In this document: positions 1 to 5,666 of the stretch, in pieces | Numbering within the stretch: the stretch's first letter is position 1 | Layout of the letters: each line of letters begins with the position of its first letter | Assembly (NCBI GenBank): GCA_013042125.1 | Contig: JABDQS010000072.1 | Location: 1 to 6,058 of the forward strand | DNA: 6,058 nucleotides | Direction: 5' to 3' | Source: Eudoraea sp. | Lineage (GTDB): Bacteria; Bacteroidota; Bacteroidia; Flavobacteriales; Flavobacteriaceae | Notes under the pieces: model-generated | Databases searched by the model: none | What the model was told of the DNA's origin: nothing | The model's input: the letters and a program-made list of their open reading frames with translations, nothing else | Position numbers and translations under genes: made by a program

Positions 1-42
1 GGCCTGGAGTGTTCAAAAAATACACAGCTTAAATTAATTCAT

Positions 43-771
43 ATGTACGCCATCTTTAAACGAGAGATCACTGCCTTTTTTACCACTGTTACAGGCATCC
101 TGGCATTGGGCTTGTTCCTTGTTGTCAATGGTTTGTTATTATGGGTATTTAAGGGTCCTTTTAATGTCTTGGATTATGGCTTTGCCGATCTCTCAGCATT
201 TTTTATGTTGTCTCCCTTTATTTTCCTGTTCCTGATCCCTGCATTGAGCATGAAGAGTTTTTCTGAAGAAAAAAAATTAGGAACATTAGAATTATTGCTG
301 ATGAAGCCGATTAGCCCATGGGAGTTGGTGTTGGGGAAATTTTTAGGGATCATGGTCCTGGCAATTATCGCCCTGGTGCCTACCCTGGTCTACGTCTGGA
401 CAATTTCTGCATTGGGATCCGAAGCCGGAAATTTTGATTCCGGATTAGTTACAGCAGCCTATTTTGGAATGATCTTGTTGCTTAGCGCATATACAGCGAT
501 CGGACTCTTTGCTTCTACCCTATCAGAAAATCAGATCGTTGCTTTCCTTGTAGCTATTATAATAGCGTTATTCATGTATTCGGGCTTCCAGGCGATTTCG
601 GGAGTACTACTGGGTGGTGGTATTTCGCTCTTTATTGAAAATCTTGGGATGCAGTCGCATTATGAACGTATGGGTAGGGGTATAATAGATACACGCGATG
701 TGATCTACTTCATATCCCTTGCTGTGTTTTTTCTCTTTCTTTCTGTAACCCGATTAAAACAACGAGCCTGA
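43..771 (+). CDS. gldF: Gliding motility-associated ABC transporter permease GldF
   Basis: Inner-membrane permease subunit of the GldA-GldF-GldG ABC transporter linked to gliding motility in Flavobacteriia; the transported substrate is not known. The 242-aa product has about six hydrophobic segments (roughly residues 14-36, 51-69, 97-120, 136-156, 165-183 and 220-236). An ABC-2 type cytoplasmic motif lies between the second and third (E75-E76-K-K-L-G-T-L-E-L-L-L-M-K-P89). The N-terminus, MYAIFKREITAFF, is typical of GldF, and this supports the ATG at 43 even though the frame stays open to the window edge. The length is normal and the gene looks intact. Its stop is one base before the gldG start, so the two are almost certainly co-transcribed and translationally coupled. 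The partner ATPase GldA is not in the window. Some gliding Bacteroidota lack this transporter, so its presence suggests but does not prove gliding. The promoter must lie upstream of the window or very near its left edge. Confidence 0.93.
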   Translation: MYAIFKREITAFFTTVTGILALGLFLVVNGLLLWVFKGPFNVLDYGFADLSAFFMLSPFIFLFLIPALSMKSFSEEKKLGTLELLLMKPISPWELVLGKFLGIMVLAIIALVPTLVYVWTISALGSEAGNFDSGLVTAAYFGMILLLSAYTAIGLFASTLSENQIVAFLVAIIIALFMYSGFQAISGVLLGGGISLFIENLGMQSHYERMGRGIIDTRDVIYFISLAVFFLFLSVTRLKQRA

Positions 772-772
772 A

Positions 773-2440
773 GTGAAAAATACTATCTTAAAAAATATCG
801 TATTTGGTTTGGGTCTTTTGATCCTTCTGAATCTCCTGGCGTCCTTCTTTTACCTGCGTTTTGATCTAACCGAGGATAAACGTTTCACCTTATCTGAAGC
901 TACTGAGACAGTGATTCAGAAGTTTGAAACGCCCGTTATCATTGATGTGCTGCTGGAAGGCGAGCTCCCTGCAGAATTTCAGCGTCTTAGGGTAGAGACC
1001 GAACAACTTCTGGAAAATTTCTCCACTAAAAACAACAACATCAAATTCAATTTTGAAGATCCCATGGAAGATGCTTCACAGGCAGAGGCTACCCTGGCAC
1101 AACTTCAAAGTATTGGCCTTACCCCTGCCAATGTAACTACGGAAAATGAAGGAAAAGTATCTCAGGAATTGGTTTTTCCCTGGGCCATGGTAACTCATAA
1201 GGATAAAACGGTTAAAGTAGCCCTCCTTAAAAACAAATTGGGAGCCCTTCCTGAGGACAGGATCAACAATTCTGTTCAAAATCTGGAGTTCGCTTTTGCG
1301 GATGCTTTTACCAAATTAGGCATCAAAGAAAAAAAGCGTATCGCCGTCATTAAAGGGAACGGGGAGCTGGAAGATATATACCTGGCGGACTTTCTGGGAT
1401 CGCTACGGGAATATTACAACTTAGGTGCCATTACCCTAGATTCCCTGGAAAATAGTCCTCAGAAGGTGTTAGATCAGCTGAAAACCTTTGATCTGGCCCT
1501 GGTAGCAAAACCAACCATAGCATTTACGGAAAATGAAAAGTATATCCTCGATCAATTTATGGTTAATGGTGGTAGGTCACTTTGGTTGGTAGACCCTGTA
1601 GCTATGGAACTCGACAGTCTTTTTAATGAGGAGGGAGAAGCCATGGCACTGGTCAGGGATCTGAATCTTGATGATCTGTTCTTTAAATACGGGATCAGGT
1701 TAAATTCTGTGCTTGTCAATGATCTTTACTTTACACAGATCGTCCTGGCAAATGGAGAAGGAAACAGTGCTGAGTACAACCCCCTCCCCTGGTATTATCA
1801 TCCGATGGTATTTTCACTCAATAATCATCCTGTCAATACCAACACAGAAGCACTTCGGTTTCAGTTTGCAAGTACGATAGACACCTTATCCAATAACTAT
1901 AAAAAAACAGTGCTGGCACGGAGTTCGCCCTTGTCAAGGACTGAGACCCTGCCAAAACTTGTCAGCTTTGATATCCTGAATTCCCCTCCGGATAAAGAGC
2001 AATATACAAATGGAAACAAACCACTTGCAGTCTTAGTTGAAGGAGCCTTCAGTTCGGCCTACCTCAATAGAGTAAAACCTGTTACTTTAGATGGAAGTAA
2101 GGAAAAAGGCCTGGAAAATAAAATGATCCTCATTGGCGACGGTGACATGATCGCCAACCAACTGCGAAATAACAGACCGCTGGAATTGGGTTACGATAAA
2201 TGGACAAATAATTTCTATGGGAACAAGGAATTCTTGCTGAATTGCGTGAATTACCTCCTTGATGACACCGGACTTATAAACATTCGAAATAAATCGGTTG
2301 CTATTCCCATGCTGGATGCTGAGAAAATTGCCTCGCATAAAACCCGGTGGCAGCTAATAAATATTGGGCTTCCCCTACTTTTTGTACTACTTTTATCCAT
2401 GCTTTTCTCATTTTGGCGCAAGCGGCAATTTGGCAGATAG
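773..2440 (+). CDS. gldG: Gliding motility-associated ABC transporter substrate-binding/accessory protein GldG
   Basis: Second membrane component of the GldAFG transporter, 555 aa, a normal length for the family. It has an N-terminal membrane anchor (about residues 8-28) followed by the conserved sequence RFDLTEDKRFTLS (29-41). A large extracytoplasmic region belongs to the ABC-transporter auxiliary domain group (ABC_transp_aux type). Near the C-terminus is the conserved block NKEFLLN-x-VNYLLDDTGLINIR, then a second membrane segment (about 528-548) and a short basic tail, RKRQFGR. The start is GTG at 773: an in-frame TAA at 755-757 rules out an upstream start, and starting downstream would remove the anchor. 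With only one base after the gldF stop, initiation is probably by translational coupling. No clear terminator follows the stop, so readthrough towards dnaN is possible. Family assignment rests on recognised conserved blocks and on pairing with gldF. Confidence 0.94.
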   Translation: MKNTILKNIVFGLGLLILLNLLASFFYLRFDLTEDKRFTLSEATETVIQKFETPVIIDVLLEGELPAEFQRLRVETEQLLENFSTKNNNIKFNFEDPMEDASQAEATLAQLQSIGLTPANVTTENEGKVSQELVFPWAMVTHKDKTVKVALLKNKLGALPEDRINNSVQNLEFAFADAFTKLGIKEKKRIAVIKGNGELEDIYLADFLGSLREYYNLGAITLDSLENSPQKVLDQLKTFDLALVAKPTIAFTENEKYILDQFMVNGGRSLWLVDPVAMELDSLFNEEGEAMALVRDLNLDDLFFKYGIRLNSVLVNDLYFTQIVLANGEGNSAEYNPLPWYYHPMVFSLNNHPVNTNTEALRFQFASTIDTLSNNYKKTVLARSSPLSRTETLPKLVSFDILNSPPDKEQYTNGNKPLAVLVEGAFSSAYLNRVKPVTLDGSKEKGLENKMILIGDGDMIANQLRNNRPLELGYDKWTNNFYGNKEFLLNCVNYLLDDTGLINIRNKSVAIPMLDAEKIASHKTRWQLINIGLPLLFVLLLSMLFSFWRKRQFGR

Positions 2441-2621
2441 ATGTTAATAAGTAAGTTTTAAGGAAATAGACAATTAGGATATATTTGTTTTAGATCCGTG
2501 GGGAAGGATTTTTCACAAATTTTAGCCGAAAAGAAGAAAGGAAACGATTGTCAGCATATACATGCAATTAGCAGTTTAGAAATAAATCGTTGTTTTCTAA
2601 GGTAACCAAAAAACAGACATT
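2441..2621 (+). promoter_or_regulatory. gldG-dnaN intergenic region with candidate dnaN promoter (-7 element at 2480-2487)
   Basis: A 181-nt gap. TATATTTG at 2480-2487 matches the Bacteroidota -7 consensus TAnnTTTG exactly. No TTG lies at the usual distance upstream (17-23 nt) for a -33 element, so the promoter call rests on one box. If it is used, dnaN carries an untranslated leader of about 130 nt. A weak hairpin (2492-2497 with 2506-2511, six pairs including one G-U, eight-base loop, then a few T) lies at the expected start of that transcript. It is too weak to call a terminator. An AAGG at 2599-2602 is too far from the start codon to be a normal Shine-Dalgarno site. I see no gene in this gap. 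Confidence 0.4.
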
Positions 2622-3740
2622 TTGAAGTTTATTGTATCGAGTACGTATTTATTAAAACAGCTTCAGGTATTGGGTGGCGTGATCAATAGCAGCAATACAC
2701 TACCAATCCTGGATAACTTTCTATTTGAACTGAAGAAACGCGAACTCACCGTGTCTGCTTCAGACCTGGAAACTACCATGAGTGCCGTTTTGGAAGTAGA
2801 ATCGGACAATGAGGGCACCATCGCGGTTCCTGCCCGACTTTTACTAGACACACTAAAGACTTTTCCGGAGCAACCATTGACCTTTGTGGTGGAGGATAAT
2901 CACACCGTAGAGATCAGTTCCAATTACGGGAAGTATGCCCTGGCTTACGCCGATGGAGCAGAATTTCCAAAGGCAGTGGAACTGGCAAGTCCCAGTTCTA
3001 CGACCATCATGGGTGATATTTTGGCGACAGCTATTACTAAAACCATATTTGCAGCCGGGAATGATGACCTGAGACCGGTAATGAGTGGGGTCTTCTTTCA
3101 ATTTTCTTCTGAGCATCTAACCTTTGTGGCTACGGATGCCCATAAATTGGTGAAATACAGACGCAATGACGTTAAGGCTTCAGAGGTAGCCGAGTTCATC
3201 ATGCCTAAAAAACCCCTGAATCTGTTAAAGGGTATTTTAGCAGGTAGCGAGGAACAGGTGAAGGTGGAGTACAATGACAGCAATGCTAAATTCACTTTTG
3301 ACAATACAGAATTGATCTGCCGACTCATTGATGGAAAATACCCCAATTATGAAGCTGTTATTCCTAAGGAAAACCCGAATAAGCTAACGATCTCCAGAAA
3401 CCACTTTTTGAGTTCTGTAAGGAGGGTTTCTATTTTTTCAAACAGGACCACACATCAGATAAGACTACGTATTGCCGGGGCTGAATTGAATATTTCCGCG
3501 GAAGACATAGATTACAGCAACAAGGCTGAAGAACGCCTTACCTGTGCCTATCAGGGTGATGATATGCAGATAGGTTTTAATTCAAGATTCCTGGTAGAAA
3601 TGCTTGGCAACCTCTCTTCGGAGGAAGTTTCACTGGAATTAAGCCTCCCTAACAGGGCAGGCATCCTTACCCCTATTGACGGTATGGATGAAGGAGAACA
3701 TGTTACCATGCTGGTGATGCCGGTAATGTTAAACAATTGA
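2622..3740 (+). CDS. dnaN: DNA polymerase III subunit beta (sliding clamp)
   Basis: Ring-shaped homodimeric clamp that encircles duplex DNA and tethers DNA polymerase III and other partners during replication and repair. The 372-aa product matches the family length and has the usual three repeated domains (about 1-120, 125-245, 247-372). Recognisable blocks are the N-terminal MKFIVSSTYLLKQLQ, NTLPILDNFLFEL (25-37), the ATDAHKL segment of domain 2, and the LIDGKYPNYEAVIP segment. The C-terminal MPVML corresponds to the MPMRL tail of the E. coli clamp, which contributes to the partner-binding pocket. The start is TTG at 2622. An in-frame TAA at 2598-2600 leaves no upstream ATG or GTG, and the residues straight after TTG are the conserved clamp N-terminus. 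A TTG start in an essential, well-expressed gene is uncommon and may limit its translation. The gene stands alone rather than beside dnaA, an arrangement seen in Bacteroidota. Confidence 0.97.
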   Translation: MKFIVSSTYLLKQLQVLGGVINSSNTLPILDNFLFELKKRELTVSASDLETTMSAVLEVESDNEGTIAVPARLLLDTLKTFPEQPLTFVVEDNHTVEISSNYGKYALAYADGAEFPKAVELASPSSTTIMGDILATAITKTIFAAGNDDLRPVMSGVFFQFSSEHLTFVATDAHKLVKYRRNDVKASEVAEFIMPKKPLNLLKGILAGSEEQVKVEYNDSNAKFTFDNTELICRLIDGKYPNYEAVIPKENPNKLTISRNHFLSSVRRVSIFSNRTTHQIRLRIAGAELNISAEDIDYSNKAEERLTCAYQGDDMQIGFNSRFLVEMLGNLSSEEVSLELSLPNRAGILTPIDGMDEGEHVTMLVMPVMLNN

Positions 3741-3949
3741 ATGAGGTCTTAAATTTGGTGCTATTCTGATAGTCCGCTTAACAACCTTGCTTTTCCTGTG
3801 AATATTCGATCGGGTTTTATCTATCCGTAAGACCTAATTACATTTCAGCCATTTTTTACACTACTCAACGAATTATCCAAATTCACGAGCGTTCCAGGTC
3901 GTTACTCCATACACGACTTTATTTATTTTAACCCAAATCCACCTACATT
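3741..3949 (+). promoter_or_regulatory. dnaN-lipoprotein intergenic region with candidate promoter (-7 element at 3750-3757)
   Basis: A 209-nt gap with no credible ORF; the only ATG on the + strand near its left end (3741) closes after three codons. TAAATTTG at 3750-3757 matches TAnnTTTG exactly, without a well-placed TTG upstream. Its use would give the lipoprotein gene a leader of nearly 190 nt. The 8-mer AGGTCTTA (3744-3751) recurs as its reverse complement TAAGACCT at 3828-3835. A second possible hairpin pairs 3896-3902 with 3913-3919 (seven pairs including one G-U, ten-base loop) and is followed by a T-rich stretch about 30 nt before the start codon. No strong terminator for dnaN is visible. 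Whether the region is a structured leader or ordinary spacer cannot be decided from one sequence. Confidence 0.3.
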
Positions 3950-4567
3950 ATGAAAAAAAATCTCTTCTATCTATTAAGTTTTGTATTGTTATTTTCTTGT
4001 CAAGTTGATGAGTTAGAACAAAGCGATTCCTTAAATGCCGTTTATTCAAAATCAAAGAAAAATAATAAAGATCACAAAAAGGATTTTCAATACGTATGTC
4101 ATAAGTTGAACATTGGCAATGACTGGAAATTTATAACTTTATACTTACCACCTGAGGCTATCGAAGCACATTTGGATCACGGTGATGAGTTGGGGAAATG
4201 CCCGGAGGATGACTCCACTGATGTTAATAATGAAAACAATGGTTGTAACTGTAGTGGTAATGTTACACGATTAGACCTGCGATATAATGGTGCTGAAGAT
4301 GCTGTGATCAGCGTTATGGGCACTAAAGGCAAAAAAGTACTATACAAGAAACATCTAAGTCCCGGAGAAATGTTTGTCCTCGAAGGTTTTGATAGAGGAG
4401 GTACATTAGGTTCCGAGATCCATCTCTCAGTGAAAGGTGAAGAGAATGCGACCATTGATACCGGCTGTACTGACCCTAATATACTGGGATATACCTATGG
4501 CGATTTTACCATTGAAGGAGGATCTAGCCTGAATGGAGGAGAATTCTGCCAGGGCATGGTAATGTAA
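3950..4567 (+). CDS. Probable outer-membrane lipoprotein with a Cys/His (HGD) module and a DUF7467-like C-terminal domain
   Basis: No gene name recognised. The 205-aa product begins with a lipoprotein signal peptide (MKKNLFYLLSFVLLFSC); the lipobox L14-F-S-C17 predicts lipidation at C17. The following QVDELE is acidic, which may act like the surface-export signals of Bacteroidota lipoproteins. A charged linker (33-45) leads to module one, about 46-85: VCHK at 49-52 and HLDHGDELGKC at 74-84. This CHK...HxxHGDxLGxC pattern recurs in secreted bacterial proteins; C50, H51, H74, H77 and C84 could bind metal, or C50-C84 could form a disulfide. Module two, about 99-200, runs from CNCSGNVTRLDLRYNG through SPGEMFVLEG to DTGCTDPN and NGGEFC. 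It resembles the DUF7467 beta-sandwich domain of secreted proteins, an assignment made from memory of its motifs. Codons 2-4 contain a run of eight A. The gene is monocistronic, with a long upstream gap and a strong terminator. Role unknown; binding or adhesion at the cell surface is a guess. Confidence 0.88.
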   Translation: MKKNLFYLLSFVLLFSCQVDELEQSDSLNAVYSKSKKNNKDHKKDFQYVCHKLNIGNDWKFITLYLPPEAIEAHLDHGDELGKCPEDDSTDVNNENNGCNCSGNVTRLDLRYNGAEDAVISVMGTKGKKVLYKKHLSPGEMFVLEGFDRGGTLGSEIHLSVKGEENATIDTGCTDPNILGYTYGDFTIEGGSSLNGGEFCQGMVM

Positions 4568-4617
4568 AGATCTATTAAAACTAATATTTCTCCTTATAAT
4601 AGGAATCAAAAGGAAAG

Positions 4618-4647
4618 ATCCAATCTATGTAGATTGGATTTTTTTTT
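4618..4647 (+). terminator. Intrinsic terminator of the lipoprotein gene, at a convergent junction
   Basis: A perfect 9-bp stem (ATCCAATCT at 4618-4626 with AGATTGGAT at 4631-4639) closes a four-base ATGT loop and runs into nine consecutive T (4639-4647). It lies 50 nt after the lipoprotein stop. Read on the minus strand, the same hairpin is followed by a broken T-rich run (TCTTTCCTTTT), so it may also stop transcription of the DUF4870 gene arriving from the right, less efficiently. Confidence 0.9.
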
Positions 4648-4655
4648 CTGTGTTC

Positions 4656-5018
4656 TTAGGCAATAAACCGTATCGTCATAAAATAACTTGGTTCCTCTCC
4701 ATTACTTGCCCTTACAGCATTTACAATAGGTAGTACAAATCCGAGAATAACCACTCCAATGATCCCTAATATTCCCAGGCCTAGCAACAAAATGGCTGGT
4801 ATACTTATGATGATATATAGGATAAGACTTAGTTGAAAATTAACAATAGATTTCCCGTGCTCGTCCATATCCTCTACTTTGTCTTTGGTTGTCAGCCAGA
4901 TAATGAGAGGTGTTATGAGTCCGCCAAACCCAATTATATAGGATAATAATTGCGTTAAATGAGTGATTACAAGCAGTTGCCTGTCTTCCCGCAAAGCTGA
5001 TTGATTGATGACTTCCAT
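4656..5018 (-). CDS. DUF4870 domain-containing membrane protein
   Basis: Small integral membrane protein of the DUF4870 family (Tic20-like fold group); no defined biochemical role is known to me. From the ATG at 5018 it is 120 aa, normal for the family. Family hallmarks are THLTQLLSYIIGFGGLITPLIIWL (19-42, first membrane segment), the polar loop TTKDKVEDMDEHGKSIVNFQ (43-62) with the conserved HGK and NFQ, and two or more hydrophobic stretches (about 63-80 and 82-100). The N-A-V-R-A-S-N-G-E-E tail follows (100-109). The frame can be extended 12 codons to a TTG at 5054, but the ATG start gives the family's usual N-terminus. It lies 86 nt downstream of the coiled-coil gene in the same direction and may be co-transcribed with it. 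No convincing promoter of its own is visible. It ends just before the convergent terminator hairpin. Confidence 0.88.
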   Translation of the reverse strand: MEVINQSALREDRQLLVITHLTQLLSYIIGFGGLITPLIIWLTTKDKVEDMDEHGKSIVNFQLSLILYIIISIPAILLLGLGILGIIGVVILGFVLPIVNAVRASNGEEPSYFMTIRFIA

Positions 5019-5104
5019 GATTACAATTTTATGTTGATTACTTATTGGTAGCAAAAACCGTCAAAATGTTACAAGAATTAATCACCATAATTAACGAAAA
5101 CCAT

Positions 5105-5518
5105 CTACTTCTTCTCCAATTTTTTAAGTCGAGCCTGATCTTTTGCAATACTCGTTTCCAGTCTTCGTATCTTTTCATTTAGATTTTCAATATCCTTAGG
5201 TGAAAGTTTTCCTTTTGCACCTTCCCTTTCTAATTTTTCCCTAAACTTAACGATACGATCTCCGTCCCTTTCTATAGACCTTTTTGTATCTCTGATGTCA
5301 TCCTTTAGTCTTTTAGCCTGTTTTGCTTCTTTTTCAGCCTTTTTCTTAGCTTTTTCGACCTTTTTTGCCTCTTTTTCAGCTTTTTCCACTTTGGCCTGCA
5401 CTTCCTTCATCTGTTGAATTTGGTCTTCGGTCATAGGAGTTGATGGTGCCTCCTGCCCCACCAGAATGGATAATGAGAAAATAGAGCATAACACAACAAG
5501 TAAAACTGTATTTTTCAT
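5105..5518 (-). CDS. Exported lysine/glutamate-rich coiled-coil protein of unknown function
   Basis: Not recognised as a named family. The 137-aa product has a Sec signal peptide (MKNTVLLVVLCSIFSLSILVG, cleavage probably near G21-Q22). C11 is not in a lipobox, so a soluble periplasmic or secreted protein is more likely than a lipoprotein. After a short Pro/Thr-containing linker (23-30), most of the mature chain is predicted helix. Residues about 32-75 are dominated by K, E and A in repeats such as KVEKAEKEAKKVEKAKKKAE. A less repetitive second half (76-137) contains the break GAKGKLSPKDIE and a final heptad-like segment ending LKKLEKK. The pattern suggests a coiled-coil hairpin. The start is ATG at 5518; the frame extends four codons to a TTG at 5530, but the ATG gives a typical signal peptide. 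It is divergent from mnmE and upstream of the DUF4870 gene. A structural or envelope role is a guess, since low-complexity helices match many unrelated proteins. Confidence 0.85.
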   Translation of the reverse strand: MKNTVLLVVLCSIFSLSILVGQEAPSTPMTEDQIQQMKEVQAKVEKAEKEAKKVEKAKKKAEKEAKQAKRLKDDIRDTKRSIERDGDRIVKFREKLEREGAKGKLSPKDIENLNEKIRRLETSIAKDQARLKKLEKK

Positions 5519-5544
5519 CTGATATTTCAATTAGTTTTAACCAA

Positions 5545-5577
5545 TAAATGTACTCATTTCCAGGATTTAAAAATCAA
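5545..5577 (-). promoter_or_regulatory. Candidate promoter of the coiled-coil gene
   Basis: Read on the minus strand: TTG at 5577-5575, a 22-nt spacer, then TACATTTA at 5552-5545, a seven-of-eight match to the Bacteroidota -7 consensus TAnnTTTG. The spacing lies within the 17-23 nt described for Flavobacterium promoters. The -7 box ends 26 nt before the ATG at 5518, leaving room for a short leader. No Shine-Dalgarno sequence is evident before the ATG. Confidence 0.4.
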
Positions 5578-5607
5578 TTTTACCCCTTTATTATTAGACC
5601 TTAAACC

Positions 5608-5617
5608 ATTGGCCAAT
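5608..5617. promoter_or_regulatory. Perfect 10-bp palindrome in the divergent promoter region (possible operator)
   Basis: ATTGGCCAAT is its own reverse complement. It lies between the outward-facing coiled-coil gene and mnmE, 26 nt upstream of the mnmE -7 box, and is bordered by TTAAA on the left (5601-5605, after two C) and TTTAA on the right. A dimeric regulator site is possible. A palindrome of this size can also occur by chance. Confidence 0.25.
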
Positions 5618-5643
5618 TTTAAATAGTATCCACCACTTTTCCC

Positions 5644-5651
5644 TATTTTTG
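5644..5651 (+). promoter_or_regulatory. Candidate -7 promoter element of mnmE
   Basis: TATTTTTG matches TAnnTTTG exactly and is followed by CGC, a common context for Bacteroidota promoters. There is no TTG at standard -33 spacing; the nearest upstream TTG (5609-5611) is 32 nt away. Transcription would begin near 5656-5658, leaving a leader of only about ten bases before the ATG at 5667. Confidence 0.45.
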
Positions 5652-5666
5652 CGCTAAAGAAAACCG

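Noticed and set aside
1..37. Possible 3' end of an upstream gene: two forward frames end here (PGVFKKYTA then TAA at 30-32, and AWSVQKIHSLN then TAA at 35-37).
   Set aside because: Too few residues to tell which frame, if either, is coding or what the product would be.
1076..1279. Open frame on the minus strand inside gldG (also 2087-2338).
   Set aside because: Fully antisense to a well-conserved gene, with no recognisable protein features; shadow frames.
2492..2513. Hairpin with a short T run after gldG as a terminator.
   Set aside because: Only six pairs with one G-U and an eight-base loop; too weak, and it lies just downstream of a promoter-like box.
2663..3736. Several minus-strand open frames inside dnaN.
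   Set aside because: Antisense shadows of a highly conserved gene, with no signal peptide, domain or promoter supporting them.
4177..4609. Two minus-strand open frames overlapping the lipoprotein gene.
   Set aside because: Antisense to a gene with a clear lipobox and domain motifs; one runs across the terminator side without its own signals.
5019..5054. TTG start at 5054 adding 12 residues to the DUF4870 protein.
   Set aside because: The ATG at 5018 gives the family's usual N-terminus; the extra residues show no conserved pattern.
5519..5530. TTG start at 5530 adding four residues to the coiled-coil protein.
   Set aside because: The ATG at 5518 begins a standard signal peptide and is the stronger start codon.
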